Both the position numbers and the translations under genes were made by a program. This document shows, piece by piece, positions 10,971 through 25,500 of a stretch of DNA of 64,000 nt. Under the pieces are notes generated by a model that worked only from the letters and a program-made list of their open reading frames with translations, searched no databases and was not told the DNA's origin. This DNA is from Isoperla grammatica. Taxonomy: Eukaryota; Arthropoda; Insecta; Plecoptera; Perlodidae. The first letter of the stretch is position 1, and each line of letters starts with the position of its first letter. The stretch is taken from the NCBI GenBank assembly GCA_945910005.1, contig OX246743.1:15234587-15298586 (forward strand), in the 5' to 3' direction.

Positions 10971-11998
10971 ATCTAGCACAGTCGACGTCACAAGCGAGGA
11001 AACATGCGTTGTCTTCATTGGTTGCATGTAGTTGCTCTTATGTCACTGACTTAGCGCAGGGTTTATCAAGTTCAGTCACCGTCACAAGCGAGAAAACATG
11101 CGTTGTCTTCATTTGTTGCATGAACTGGCCTTCATGTCACTGACTTAGCGCTGGGTATATCACGTACAGTAACTTTCCCACGCGAGGAAACATGCGTTGT
11201 CTTCATATGTTGCATGTAGTTGCTCTCATGTCACTGACTTAGCGCAGGGTTTATCACGTACAGTCACCGTCACAAGCGAGGAAACATGCGATGTCTTCAT
11301 ATGCTGCATGTAGTTGCTCTCATGTCACTGACTTAGCGCAGGGTTTATCAAGTACAGTCACCTTCACAAGTGAGGAAACATGCGTTGTCCTAATATGTTG
11401 ACTGTAGTTGCTCTCATGTCACTGACTTAGCGCAGGGTTTATCAAGTACAGTTACCTTCAAAAGCGAGGAAACATGCATTGTCCTTATATGTTGCATAAA
11501 TTGCACTCATGTCACTGACTTAGCATAGGGTTTATCAAGTACAGTCACCTTCAGATGCGAGGAAACATGCGTTGTCTTCATATGTTGCATGTAGTTGCTC
11601 TCATGTCACTGACTTAGCGCAGGGTTTATCAAATACAGTCACCTTCACAAGCGAGGAAACATGCTTTGTCTTCATATGTTGCATGTAGTTGCTCTCATGT
11701 CACTGACTTAGCGCAGGGTTTATCAAGTACAGTCACCTTCACAAGCGAAGAAACATGCGTTGTCCTAATTTGTTCAAGAAGTGGCTTTCATGTCACTGAC
11801 TTAGCGCAGGGTTTATCAAGTACAGTCACCTTCACAAGCGAGGAAACATGCGTTGTCCTAATATGTGTAAGAAATGGCTTTCATGTCACTGACTTAGCGC
11901 AGGGTTTATCAAGTACAGTCACCTTCACAAGCGAGGAAACATGCGTTGTCTTCATATGTTGCATGTAGTTGCTCTCATGTCACTGACTTAGCGCAGGG
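10971..11998 (+). repeat. Transition segment between P1 and Q1, with more diverged units
   Basis: Eleven units link P1 to the Q duplication. The first four correspond to 32,257-32,640. After that come a ttgactg unit and, at 11,450-11,560, two unusually changed units with gttaccttcaaaagcg, ttgcataaattgc, tagcataggg and ttcagatgcg. Related but cleaner versions occur near 41,846, 48,126, 51,036 and 60,786. A class A, B, B', A run (11,650-11,968) leads into the Q1 start. Confidence 0.75.
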
Positions 11999-14900
11999 AT
12001 TATCAAGTACAGTCACCTTCACAAGCGAGGAAAAATGCGTTGTCTTCATATGTTGCATGTAGTTTCTCTCATGTCACTGACTTAGCGCAGGGTTTATCTA
12101 GTACAGTCACCTTCACATGCGAGGAAACATGCGTTGTCTTCATATGTTGCATGTAGTTGCTCTCATGTCACTGACTTAGCGCAGGGTTTATCAAGTACAG
12201 TCACCTTCACAAGCGAGGAAACATGCTTTGTCTTCATATGTTGCATGAAGTTGCTCTCATGTCACTGACATAGCGCAGGTTTTATCAAATACAGTCACCT
12301 TCACAAGCGAGGAAACATGCTTTGTTTTCATATGTTGCATGTAGTTGCTCTCATGTCACTGACTTAGCGCAGGGTTTATCAAGTACAGTCACCTTCACAA
12401 GCGAAGAAACATGCGTTGTCCTAATATGTTCAAGAAGTGGCTTTCATGTCACTGACTTAGCGCAGGGTTTATCAAGTACAGTCACCTTCACAAGCGAGGA
12501 AACATGCGTTGTCCTAATATGTGTAAGAAATGGCTTTCATGTCAGTGACTTAGCGCAGGGTTTATCAAGTACAGTCACCTTCACAAGCGAGGAAACATGC
12601 GTTGCCTTCATATGTTGCATGTAGTTGCTCTTATGTCACTTATTTAGCGCAGGCTTATCAAGTACAGTCACCTTCACAAGCGAGGAAACATGCGTTGTCC
12701 GTAAATGTTCAAGAAGTGGCTTTCATGTCACTGACTTAGCGCAGGGTTTATCAAGTACAGTAACCTTCACAAGCGAGGAAACATGCGTTGTCCTAATATG
12801 TTCAAGAAGTGGCTGTCATGTCACTGACTTAGCGCAGGGTTTATCAAGTACAGTCACCTTCACAAGCGAGGAAACATGCTTTGTCTTCATATGTTGCATG
12901 TAGTTGCTCTCATGTCACTGACTTAGCGCAGGGTTTATCAAGTACAGTCACCTTCACAAGCGAGGAAACATGCGTTGTCTTCATATGTTGCATGAAGTTG
13001 CTCTCATGTCACTGACTAAGCGCAGGGTTTATCACGTAAAGTCACCTTCACAAGCGAGGAAACATGCGTTGTCTTTATATGTTGCATGTAGTTGCTCTTA
13101 TGTCACTGACTAAGCGCAGGGTTTATCAAGTACAGTCACTGTCACAAGCGAGAAAACATGCGTTGTCTTTATATGTTGCATGTAGTTGCTCTCATGTCAC
13201 TGACTTAGCGCAGGGTTTATCAATTACATTCACTGTCACAAGCAAGAAAACATGCGTTGTCCTCATATGTTGCATGTAGTTGCTCTCATGTCACTTACTT
13301 AGCGCAGGGTTTATCACGTACAGTCACCTTCACAAGCGAGGAAACATGCGTTGTCTTCATATCTTGCATGAAGTGGCTCTCATGTCACTGACTTAGCGCT
13401 GGGTTTATCAAGTACAGTCACCGTCACAAGCGAGGCAACATGCGTTGTCCTTATATGTTGCATGTAGTTCCTCTTATGTCACTGACTTAGCGCAGGGTTT
13501 ATCAAGTACAGTCACCTTCACAAGCGAGGAAACATGCGTTGTCCTAATATGTTCAAGAAGTGGCTTTCATGTCACTGACTTAGCGCAGGGTTTATCAAGT
13601 ACAGTCACCTTCACAAGCGAGGAAACATGCGTTGTCTTCTTATGTTGCATGTAGTTGCACTTATGTCACTGACTTAGCGCAGGGTTTATTACGTACAGTA
13701 ACCGTCACAAGCGAGGAAACATGCGTTGTCTTTATATGTTGCATGTAGTTGCTCTCATGTCACTGACTTAGCGCAGGGTTTATCAAGTACAGTCACCGTC
13801 ACAAGCGAGGAAACATGCGTTGTCTTCATATGTTGCATGTAGTTGCTCTCATGTCACTGACTTAGCGCAGGGTTTATCAAGTACAGTCACCTTCACAAGC
13901 GAGATACATTCGTTGTCCTCATATGTTGTCTGTAGTTGCTCTCATGTCACTGACTTAGCGCAGGGTTTATCAAGTACAGTCACCGTCACAAGCGAGGAAA
14001 CATGCGTTGTCTTCATATGTTGCATGTAGTTGCTCATATGTCAATGACTTAGCGCAGGGTTTATCAAGTACAGTCACCTTCACAAGCGAGGAAACATGCG
14101 TTTTCCTCATATGTTGCATGTTGTTGCGGTCATGTCACTGACTTAGCGCAGGGTTAATCACGTACAGTCACCTTCACAAGCGAGGAAACATGCGTTGTCT
14201 TCATATGTTGCATTAAGTGGCTTTCATATCACTGACTTAGCGCAGGGTTTATCAAGTACAGTCACCTTCACAAGCGAGGAAACATGCTTTGTCTTCATAT
14301 GTTGCATGTAGTTGCTCTCATGTCACTGACATAGCGCAGGTTTTATCAAGTACAGTCACCTTCACAAGCGAGGAAACATGCGTTGTTCTAATATGTTCAA
14401 GAAGTGGCTTTCATGTCACTGACTTAGCGCAGGGTTTATCAAGTACAGTCACCTTCACAAGCGAGGAAACATGCGTTGTCTTCATATGTTGCATGTAGTT
14501 GCTCTCATTTCACTGACTTAGCGCAGGGTTTATCAAGTACAGTCACCTTCACAAGCGAGGAATCATGCGTTGTCTTCATATGTTGCATGAAGTGGCTCTC
14601 ATGTCACTGACTTAGCGCAGGGTTTATCAAGTACAGTCACCGTCACAAGCGAGGAAACATGCGTTGTCTTCATATGTTGCATGTAGTTGCTCTCATGTCA
14701 CTGACTTAGCGCAGGGTTTATCAAGTACAGTCACCGTCACAAGCGAGGAAACATGCGTTGTCCTAATATGTTGCATGTGTTGCTCTCATGTCACTGACTT
14801 AGCGCAGGGTTTATCAAGAACAGTCACCTTCACAAGCGAGGAAACATGCGTTGTCTTCATATGTTGCATGAAGTGGCTCTCATGTCACTGACTTAGCGCA

Positions 14901-17249
14901 GGGTTTATCAATTACAGTCACCGTCACAAGCGAGGAAACATGCGTTGTCCTTATATGTTGCATGTAGTTGCTCTCATGCCACTGACTTAGCGCAGGGTTT
15001 ATCAAGTACAGTCACCTTCACAAGCGAGGAAACATGCGTTGCCTTCATATGTTGCATGTAGTTGCTCTTATGTCACTAACTTAGCGCAGGGTTTATCAAG
15101 TAAAGTCACCTTCACAAGCGAGGAAACATGCGTTGTCCGTATATGTTCAAGAAGTGGCTTTCATGTCACTGACTTAGCGCAGGGTTTATCAAGTACAGTA
15201 ACCTTCACAAGCGAGGAAACATGCGTTGTCCTAATATGTTCAAGAAGTGGCTGTCATGTCACTGACTTAGCGCAGGGTTTATCAAGTACAGTCACCTTCA
15301 CAAGCGAGGAAACATGCTTTGTCTTCATATGTTGCATGTAGTTGCTCTCATGTCACTGACTTAGCGCAGGGTTTATCAAGTACAGTCACCTTCACAAGCG
15401 AGGAAACATGCGTTGTCTTCATATGTTGCATGTAGTTGCTCTCATGTCACTGACTAAGCGCAGGGTTTATCACGTAAAGTCACCTTCACAAGCGAGGAAA
15501 CATGCGTTGTCTTTATATGTTGCAGGTAGTTGCTCTTATGTCACTGACTTAGCGCAGGGTTTATCAAGTAACGTCACCGTCACAAGCGAGAAAACATGCG
15601 TTGTCTTTATATGTTGCATGTAGTTGCTCTCATGTCACTGACTTAGCGCAGGGTTTATCAAGTACATTCACCGTCACAAGCGAGGAAACATGCGTTGTCC
15701 TCATATGTTGCATGTAGTTGCTCTCATGTCACTTACTTAGCGCAGGGTTTATCACGTACAGTCACCTTCACAAGCGAGGAAACATGCGTTGTCTTCATAT
15801 GTTGCATGAAGTGGCTCTCATGTCACTGACTTAGCGCAGGGTTTATCAAGTACAGTCACCGTCACAAGCGAGGAAACATGCGTTGTCTTCATATGTTGCA
15901 TGTGGTTGCTCTCATGTCACTGACTTAGCGCAGGGTTTATCAAGTACAGTCACCGTCACAAGCGAGGAAACATGCGTTGTCCTTATATGTTGCATGTAGT
16001 TGCTCTTATGTCACTGACTTAGCGCAGGGTTTATCAAGTACAGTCACCTTCACAAGCGAGGAAACATGCGTTGTCCTAATATGTTGCATGTGTTGCTCTC
16101 ATGTCACTGACTTAGCGCAGGGTTTATCAAGTACAGTCACCTTCACAAGCGAGGAAACATGCGTTGTCTTCATATGTTGCATGAAGTGGCTCTCATGTCA
16201 CTGACTTAGCGCTGGGTTTATCAAGTACAGTCACCGTCACAAGCGAGGAAACATGCGTTGTCCTTATATGTTGCATGTAGTTGCTCTTATGTCACTGACT
16301 TAGCGCAGGGTTTATCAAGTACAGTAACCTTCACAAGCGAGGAAACAGGCGTTGTCCTAATATGTTCAAGAAGTGGCTTTCATGTCACTGACTTAGCGCA
16401 GGGTTTATCAAGTACAGTCACCTTCACAAGCGAGGAAACATGCGTTGTCTTCTTATGTTGCATGTAGTTGCACTTATGTCACTGACTTAGCGCAGGGTTT
16501 ATTACGTACAGAAACCGTCACAAGCGAGGAAACATGCGTTGTCTTCATATGTTGCATGTAGTTGCTCTCATGTCACTGACTTAGCGCAGGGTTTATCAAG
16601 TACAGTCACCGTCACAAGCGAGAAAACATGCGTTGTCTTCATATGTTGCATGTACTTGCTCTCATGTCACTGACTTAGCGCAGGGTTTATCAAGTACAGT
16701 CACCTTCACAAGCGAGGAAACATGCGTTGTCCTCATATGTTGCATGTAGTTGCTCTCATGTCACTGACTTAGCGCAGGGTTTATCAAGTACAGTCACCGT
16801 CACAAGCGAGGAAACATGCGTTGTCTTCATATGTTGCAAGTAGTTGCTCATATGTCAATGACTTAGCGCAGGGTTTATCAAGTACAGTCACCTTCACAAG
16901 CGAGGAAACATGCGTTTTCCTCATATGTTGCATGTTGTTGCGGTCATGTCACTGACTTAGCGCAGGGTTAATCACGTACAGTCACCTTCACAAGCGAGGA
17001 AACATGCGTTGTCTTCATATGTTGCATGAAGTGGCTTTCATATCACTGACTTAGCGCAGGGTTTATCAAGTACAGTCACCGTCACAAGCGAGGAAACATT
17101 CGTTCTCTTCATATGTTGCATGTAGTTGCTCTCATGTCACTGACTTAGCGCAGGGTTTATCACGTACAGTCACTTTCACAAGCGAGGAAACATGCGTTGT
17201 CTTCATATGTTGCATATAGTTGCTCTCATGTCACTGACTTAGCGCAGGG
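11999..17249 (+). repeat. Q1, first copy of a 5,251-bp (56-unit) tandem duplication
   Basis: Q1 and Q2 line up at a constant offset of 5251 from end to end with no indel that I saw. By eye I counted about seven substitutions: near 12,648 (t/c), 13,224 and 13,230, 13,436 (gaggcaac/gaggaaac), 13,850, and two near 14,695. That is roughly 99.9% identity, far closer than any two HOR copies elsewhere in the window. The left break lies between 11,966 and 11,999, where both sides share sequence. Q lacks class E units but has three class B-B runs and its last 739 bp equal the window start. Confidence 0.93.
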
Positions 17250-20200
17250 ATTATCAAGTACAGTCACCTTCACAAGCGAGGAAAAATGCGTTGTCTTCAT
17301 ATGTTGCATGTAGTTTCTCTCATGTCACTGACTTAGCGCAGGGTTTATCTAGTACAGTCACCTTCACATGCGAGGAAACATGCGTTGTCTTCATATGTTG
17401 CATGTAGTTGCTCTCATGTCACTGACTTAGCGCAGGGTTTATCAAGTACAGTCACCTTCACAAGCGAGGAAACATGCTTTGTCTTCATATGTTGCATGAA
17501 GTTGCTCTCATGTCACTGACATAGCGCAGGTTTTATCAAATACAGTCACCTTCACAAGCGAGGAAACATGCTTTGTTTTCATATGTTGCATGTAGTTGCT
17601 CTCATGTCACTGACTTAGCGCAGGGTTTATCAAGTACAGTCACCTTCACAAGCGAAGAAACATGCGTTGTCCTAATATGTTCAAGAAGTGGCTTTCATGT
17701 CACTGACTTAGCGCAGGGTTTATCAAGTACAGTCACCTTCACAAGCGAGGAAACATGCGTTGTCCTAATATGTGTAAGAAATGGCTTTCATGTCAGTGAC
17801 TTAGCGCAGGGTTTATCAAGTACAGTCACCTTCACAAGCGAGGAAACATGCGTTGCCTTCATATGTTGCATGTAGTTGCTCTTATGTCACTTACTTAGCG
17901 CAGGCTTATCAAGTACAGTCACCTTCACAAGCGAGGAAACATGCGTTGTCCGTAAATGTTCAAGAAGTGGCTTTCATGTCACTGACTTAGCGCAGGGTTT
18001 ATCAAGTACAGTAACCTTCACAAGCGAGGAAACATGCGTTGTCCTAATATGTTCAAGAAGTGGCTGTCATGTCACTGACTTAGCGCAGGGTTTATCAAGT
18101 ACAGTCACCTTCACAAGCGAGGAAACATGCTTTGTCTTCATATGTTGCATGTAGTTGCTCTCATGTCACTGACTTAGCGCAGGGTTTATCAAGTACAGTC
18201 ACCTTCACAAGCGAGGAAACATGCGTTGTCTTCATATGTTGCATGAAGTTGCTCTCATGTCACTGACTAAGCGCAGGGTTTATCACGTAAAGTCACCTTC
18301 ACAAGCGAGGAAACATGCGTTGTCTTTATATGTTGCATGTAGTTGCTCTTATGTCACTGACTAAGCGCAGGGTTTATCAAGTACAGTCACTGTCACAAGC
18401 GAGAAAACATGCGTTGTCTTTATATGTTGCATGTAGTTGCTCTCATGTCACTGACTTAGCGCAGGGTTTATCAAGTACAGTCACTGTCACAAGCAAGAAA
18501 ACATGCGTTGTCCTCATATGTTGCATGTAGTTGCTCTCATGTCACTTACTTAGCGCAGGGTTTATCACGTACAGTCACCTTCACAAGCGAGGAAACATGC
18601 GTTGTCTTCATATCTTGCATGAAGTGGCTCTCATGTCACTGACTTAGCGCTGGGTTTATCAAGTACAGTCACCGTCACAAGCGAGGAAACATGCGTTGTC
18701 CTTATATGTTGCATGTAGTTCCTCTTATGTCACTGACTTAGCGCAGGGTTTATCAAGTACAGTCACCTTCACAAGCGAGGAAACATGCGTTGTCCTAATA
18801 TGTTCAAGAAGTGGCTTTCATGTCACTGACTTAGCGCAGGGTTTATCAAGTACAGTCACCTTCACAAGCGAGGAAACATGCGTTGTCTTCTTATGTTGCA
18901 TGTAGTTGCACTTATGTCACTGACTTAGCGCAGGGTTTATTACGTACAGTAACCGTCACAAGCGAGGAAACATGCGTTGTCTTTATATGTTGCATGTAGT
19001 TGCTCTCATGTCACTGACTTAGCGCAGGGTTTATCAAGTACAGTCACCGTCACAAGCGAGGAAACATGCGTTGTCTTCATATGTTGCATGTAGTTGCTCG
19101 CATGTCACTGACTTAGCGCAGGGTTTATCAAGTACAGTCACCTTCACAAGCGAGATACATTCGTTGTCCTCATATGTTGTCTGTAGTTGCTCTCATGTCA
19201 CTGACTTAGCGCAGGGTTTATCAAGTACAGTCACCGTCACAAGCGAGGAAACATGCGTTGTCTTCATATGTTGCATGTAGTTGCTCATATGTCAATGACT
19301 TAGCGCAGGGTTTATCAAGTACAGTCACCTTCACAAGCGAGGAAACATGCGTTTTCCTCATATGTTGCATGTTGTTGCGGTCATGTCACTGACTTAGCGC
19401 AGGGTTAATCACGTACAGTCACCTTCACAAGCGAGGAAACATGCGTTGTCTTCATATGTTGCATTAAGTGGCTTTCATATCACTGACTTAGCGCAGGGTT
19501 TATCAAGTACAGTCACCTTCACAAGCGAGGAAACATGCTTTGTCTTCATATGTTGCATGTAGTTGCTCTCATGTCACTGACATAGCGCAGGTTTTATCAA
19601 GTACAGTCACCTTCACAAGCGAGGAAACATGCGTTGTTCTAATATGTTCAAGAAGTGGCTTTCATGTCACTGACTTAGCGCAGGGTTTATCAAGTACAGT
19701 CACCTTCACAAGCGAGGAAACATGCGTTGTCTTCATATGTTGCATGTAGTTGCTCTCATTTCACTGACTTAGCGCAGGGTTTATCAAGTACAGTCACCTT
19801 CACAAGCGAGGAATCATGCGTTGTCTTCATATGTTGCATGAAGTGGCTCTCATGTCACTGACTTAGCGCAGGGTTTATCAAGTACAGTCACCGTCACAAG
19901 CGAGGAAACATGCGTTGTCTTCATATGTTGCATGTAGTTGCTTTAATGTCACTGACTTAGCGCAGGGTTTATCAAGTACAGTCACCGTCACAAGCGAGGA
20001 AACATGCGTTGTCCTAATATGTTGCATGTGTTGCTCTCATGTCACTGACTTAGCGCAGGGTTTATCAAGAACAGTCACCTTCACAAGCGAGGAAACATGC
20101 GTTGTCTTCATATGTTGCATGAAGTGGCTCTCATGTCACTGACTTAGCGCAGGGTTTATCAATTACAGTCACCGTCACAAGCGAGGAAACATGCGTTGTC

Positions 20201-22500
20201 CTTATATGTTGCATGTAGTTGCTCTCATGCCACTGACTTAGCGCAGGGTTTATCAAGTACAGTCACCTTCACAAGCGAGGAAACATGCGTTGCCTTCATA
20301 TGTTGCATGTAGTTGCTCTTATGTCACTAACTTAGCGCAGGGTTTATCAAGTAAAGTCACCTTCACAAGCGAGGAAACATGCGTTGTCCGTATATGTTCA
20401 AGAAGTGGCTTTCATGTCACTGACTTAGCGCAGGGTTTATCAAGTACAGTAACCTTCACAAGCGAGGAAACATGCGTTGTCCTAATATGTTCAAGAAGTG
20501 GCTGTCATGTCACTGACTTAGCGCAGGGTTTATCAAGTACAGTCACCTTCACAAGCGAGGAAACATGCTTTGTCTTCATATGTTGCATGTAGTTGCTCTC
20601 ATGTCACTGACTTAGCGCAGGGTTTATCAAGTACAGTCACCTTCACAAGCGAGGAAACATGCGTTGTCTTCATATGTTGCATGTAGTTGCTCTCATGTCA
20701 CTGACTAAGCGCAGGGTTTATCACGTAAAGTCACCTTCACAAGCGAGGAAACATGCGTTGTCTTTATATGTTGCAGGTAGTTGCTCTTATGTCACTGACT
20801 TAGCGCAGGGTTTATCAAGTAACGTCACCGTCACAAGCGAGAAAACATGCGTTGTCTTTATATGTTGCATGTAGTTGCTCTCATGTCACTGACTTAGCGC
20901 AGGGTTTATCAAGTACATTCACCGTCACAAGCGAGGAAACATGCGTTGTCCTCATATGTTGCATGTAGTTGCTCTCATGTCACTTACTTAGCGCAGGGTT
21001 TATCACGTACAGTCACCTTCACAAGCGAGGAAACATGCGTTGTCTTCATATGTTGCATGAAGTGGCTCTCATGTCACTGACTTAGCGCAGGGTTTATCAA
21101 GTACAGTCACCGTCACAAGCGAGGAAACATGCGTTGTCTTCATATGTTGCATGTGGTTGCTCTCATGTCACTGACTTAGCGCAGGGTTTATCAAGTACAG
21201 TCACCGTCACAAGCGAGGAAACATGCGTTGTCCTTATATGTTGCATGTAGTTGCTCTTATGTCACTGACTTAGCGCAGGGTTTATCAAGTACAGTCACCT
21301 TCACAAGCGAGGAAACATGCGTTGTCCTAATATGTTGCATGTGTTGCTCTCATGTCACTGACTTAGCGCAGGGTTTATCAAGTACAGTCACCTTCACAAG
21401 CGAGGAAACATGCGTTGTCTTCATATGTTGCATGAAGTGGCTCTCATGTCACTGACTTAGCGCTGGGTTTATCAAGTACAGTCACCGTCACAAGCGAGGA
21501 AACATGCGTTGTCCTTATATGTTGCATGTAGTTGCTCTTATGTCACTGACTTAGCGCAGGGTTTATCAAGTACAGTAACCTTCACAAGCGAGGAAACAGG
21601 CGTTGTCCTAATATGTTCAAGAAGTGGCTTTCATGTCACTGACTTAGCGCAGGGTTTATCAAGTACAGTCACCTTCACAAGCGAGGAAACATGCGTTGTC
21701 TTCTTATGTTGCATGTAGTTGCACTTATGTCACTGACTTAGCGCAGGGTTTATTACGTACAGAAACCGTCACAAGCGAGGAAACATGCGTTGTCTTCATA
21801 TGTTGCATGTAGTTGCTCTCATGTCACTGACTTAGCGCAGGGTTTATCAAGTACAGTCACCGTCACAAGCGAGAAAACATGCGTTGTCTTCATATGTTGC
21901 ATGTACTTGCTCTCATGTCACTGACTTAGCGCAGGGTTTATCAAGTACAGTCACCTTCACAAGCGAGGAAACATGCGTTGTCCTCATATGTTGCATGTAG
22001 TTGCTCTCATGTCACTGACTTAGCGCAGGGTTTATCAAGTACAGTCACCGTCACAAGCGAGGAAACATGCGTTGTCTTCATATGTTGCAAGTAGTTGCTC
22101 ATATGTCAATGACTTAGCGCAGGGTTTATCAAGTACAGTCACCTTCACAAGCGAGGAAACATGCGTTTTCCTCATATGTTGCATGTTGTTGCGGTCATGT
22201 CACTGACTTAGCGCAGGGTTAATCACGTACAGTCACCTTCACAAGCGAGGAAACATGCGTTGTCTTCATATGTTGCATGAAGTGGCTTTCATATCACTGA
22301 CTTAGCGCAGGGTTTATCAAGTACAGTCACCGTCACAAGCGAGGAAACATTCGTTCTCTTCATATGTTGCATGTAGTTGCTCTCATGTCACTGACTTAGC
22401 GCAGGGTTTATCACGTACAGTCACTTTCACAAGCGAGGAAACATGCGTTGTCTTCATATGTTGCATATAGTTGCTCTCATGTCACTGACTTAGCGCAGGG
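17250..22500 (+). repeat. Q2, second copy of the 5,251-bp tandem duplication
   Basis: Q2 begins at attatcaag, as Q1 does at 11,999, and ends at 22,500 where the next base departs (tttatctag, continuing into P2). The Q1/Q2 junction is therefore inside the shared stretch 17,217-17,249, about 33 bp of identity within one monomer, consistent with in-register unequal exchange. Private marks of Q2 are ctcgcatg near 19,099 and ttgctttaatg near 19,943. Very high identity means the duplication is recent, or was recently homogenised, or is an assembly artefact. Confidence 0.92.
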
Positions 22501-25500
22501 TTTATCTAGTACAGTCACCGTCACAAGCGAGGAAACATGCGTTGTCTTCATTGGTTGCATGTAGTTGCTCTTATGTCACTGACTTAGCGCAGGGTTTATC
22601 AAGTTCAGTCACCGTCACAAGCGAGGAAACATGCGTTGTCTTCATATGTTGCATGAACTGGCCTACATGTCACTGACTTAGCGCAGGGTATATCACGTAC
22701 AGTAACTTTCCCAAGCGAGGAAACATGCGTTGTCTTCATATGTTGCATGTAGTTGCTCTTATGTCACTGACTTAGCGCAGGGTTTATCACGTAAGGTCAC
22801 CGTCACAAGCGAGGAAACATGCGATGTCTTCATATGTTGCATGTAGTTGCTCTCATGTCACTGACTTAGCGCAGGGTTTATCAAGTACAGTCACCTTCAC
22901 AAGCGAAGAAACATGCGTTGTCCTAATATGTTGACTGTAGTTGCTCTCATGTCACTGACTTAGCGCAGGGTTTATCAAATACAGTCACCTTCACAAGCGA
23001 GGAAACATGCTTTGTCTTCATATGTTGCATGTAGTTGCTCTCATGTCACTGACTTATCGCAGGGTTTATCAATAACAGTCACCTTCACAAGCGAGGAAAC
23101 ATGCGTTGTCCTAATATGTTCAAGAAGTGGCTTTCATGTCACTGACTTAGCGCAGGGTTTATCAAGTACAGTCACCTTCACAAGCGAGGAAACATGCGTT
23201 GTCCTAATATGTGTAAGAAATGGCTTTCATGTCACTGACTAAGCGCAGGGTTTATCAAGTACAGTCACCTTCACAAGCGAGGAAACATGCGTTGTCTTCA
23301 TATGTTGCATGTAGTTGCTCTCATATCACTGACTTAGCGCAGGGATTATCAAGTACAGTCACCTTCACAAGCGAGGAAACATGCGTTGTCTTCATATGTT
23401 GCATGTAGTTGCTCTCATGTCACTGACTAAGCGCAGGGTTTATCACGTAAAGTCACCTTCACAAGCGAGGAAACATGCGTTGTCTTTATATGTTGCATGT
23501 AGTTGCTCTTATGTCACTGACTTAGCGCAGGGTTTATCAAGTACAGTCACCGTCACAAGCGAGAAAACATGCGTTGTCTTTATATGTTGCATGTAGTTGC
23601 TCTCATGTCACTGACTTAGCGCAGGGTTTATCAAGTACATTCACCGTCACAAGCGAGGAAACATACGTTGTCCTCATATGTTGCATGTAGTTGCTCTCAT
23701 GTCACTTACTTAGCGCAGGGTTTATCACGTACAGTCACCTTCACAAGCGAGGAAACATGCGTTGTCTTCATATGTTGCATGAAGTGGCTCTCATGTCACT
23801 GACTTAGCGCAGGGTTTATCAAGTACAGTCACCGTCACAAGCGAGGAAACATGCGTTGTCTTCATATGTTGCATGTGGTTGCTCTCATGTCACTGACTTA
23901 GCGCAGGGTTTATCAAGTACAGTCACCGTCACAAGCGAGGAAACATGCGTTGTCCTTATATGTTGCATGTGTTGCTCTCATGTCACTGACTTAGCGCAGG
24001 GTTTATCAAGTACAGTCACCTTCACAAGCGAGGAAACATGCGTTGTCTTCATATGTTGCATGAAGTGGCTCTCATGTCACTGACTTAGCGCAGGGTTTAT
24101 CAAGTACAGTCACCGTCACAAGCGAGGAAACATGCGTTGTCCTTATATGTTGCATGTAGTTGCTGTTATGTCACTGAATTAGCGCAGGGTTTATCAAGTA
24201 CAGTCACACTCACAAGCGAGGAAACATGCGTTGTCCTTATATGTTTAAGAAGTGGCTTTCATGTCACTGACTAAGCGCAGGGTTTATCAAGTACAGTCAC
24301 CTTCACAAGCGAGGAAACATGCGTTGTCTTCTTATGTTGCATGTAGTTGCACTCATGTCACTGACTTAGCGCAGGGTTTATTACGTACAGTAACCGTCAC
24401 AAGCGAGGAAACAGGCGTTGTCTTCATATGTTGCATGTAGTTGCTCTCATGTCACTGACTTAGCGCAGGGTTTATCAAGTACAGTCACCGTCACAAGCGA
24501 GGAAACATGCGTTGTCTTCATATGTTGCATGTAGTTGCTCTCATGTCACTGACCAGGGTTTATCAAGTACAGTCACCATCACAAGCGAGGAAACATGCGT
24601 TTTCCTCATATGTTGCATGTTGTTGCGGTCATGTCACTGACTTAGCGCAGGGTTAATCACGTACAGTCACCTTCACAAGCGAGGAAACATGCGTTGTCTT
24701 CATATGTTGCATGATGTGGCTTTCATATCACTGACTTAGCGCAGGGTTTATCAAGTACAGTCACCGTCACAAGCGAGGAAACATTCGTTCTCTTCATATG
24801 TTGCATGTAGTTGCTCTCATGTCACTGACTTAGCGCAGGGTTTATCACGTACAGTCACTTTCACAAGCGAGGAAACATGCGTTGTCTTCATATGTTGCAT
24901 GTAGTTGCTCTCATGTCACTGACTTAGCGCAGGGTTTATCAAGTACAGTCACCGTCACAAGCGAGGAAACATGCGTTGTCCTAATATGTTGCATGTGTTG
25001 CTCTCATGTCACTGACTTAGCGCAGGGTTTATCAAGTACAGTCACCTTCACAAGCGAGGAAACATGCGTTGTCTTCATATGTTGCATGAAGTGGCTCTCA
25101 TGTCACTGACTTAATGCAGGGTTTATCAATTACAGTCACCGTCACAAGCGAGGAAACATGCGTTGTCCTTATATGTTGCATGTAGTTGCTCTCATGCCAC
25201 TGACTTAGCGCAGGGTTTATCAAGTACAGTCACCTTCACAAGCGAGGAAACATGCGTTGCCTTCATATGTTGCATGAAGTTGCTCTTATGTCACTGACTT
25301 AGCGCAGGGTTTATCAAGTACAGTCACCTTCACAAGCGAGGAAACATGCGTTGTCCGTATATGTTCAAGAAGTGGCTTTCATGTCACTGACTTAGCGCAG
25401 GGTTTATCAAGTACAGTAACCTTCACAAGCGAGGAAACATGCGTTGTCCTAATATGTTCAAGAAGTGGCTGTCATGTCACTGACTTAGCGCAGGGTTTAT

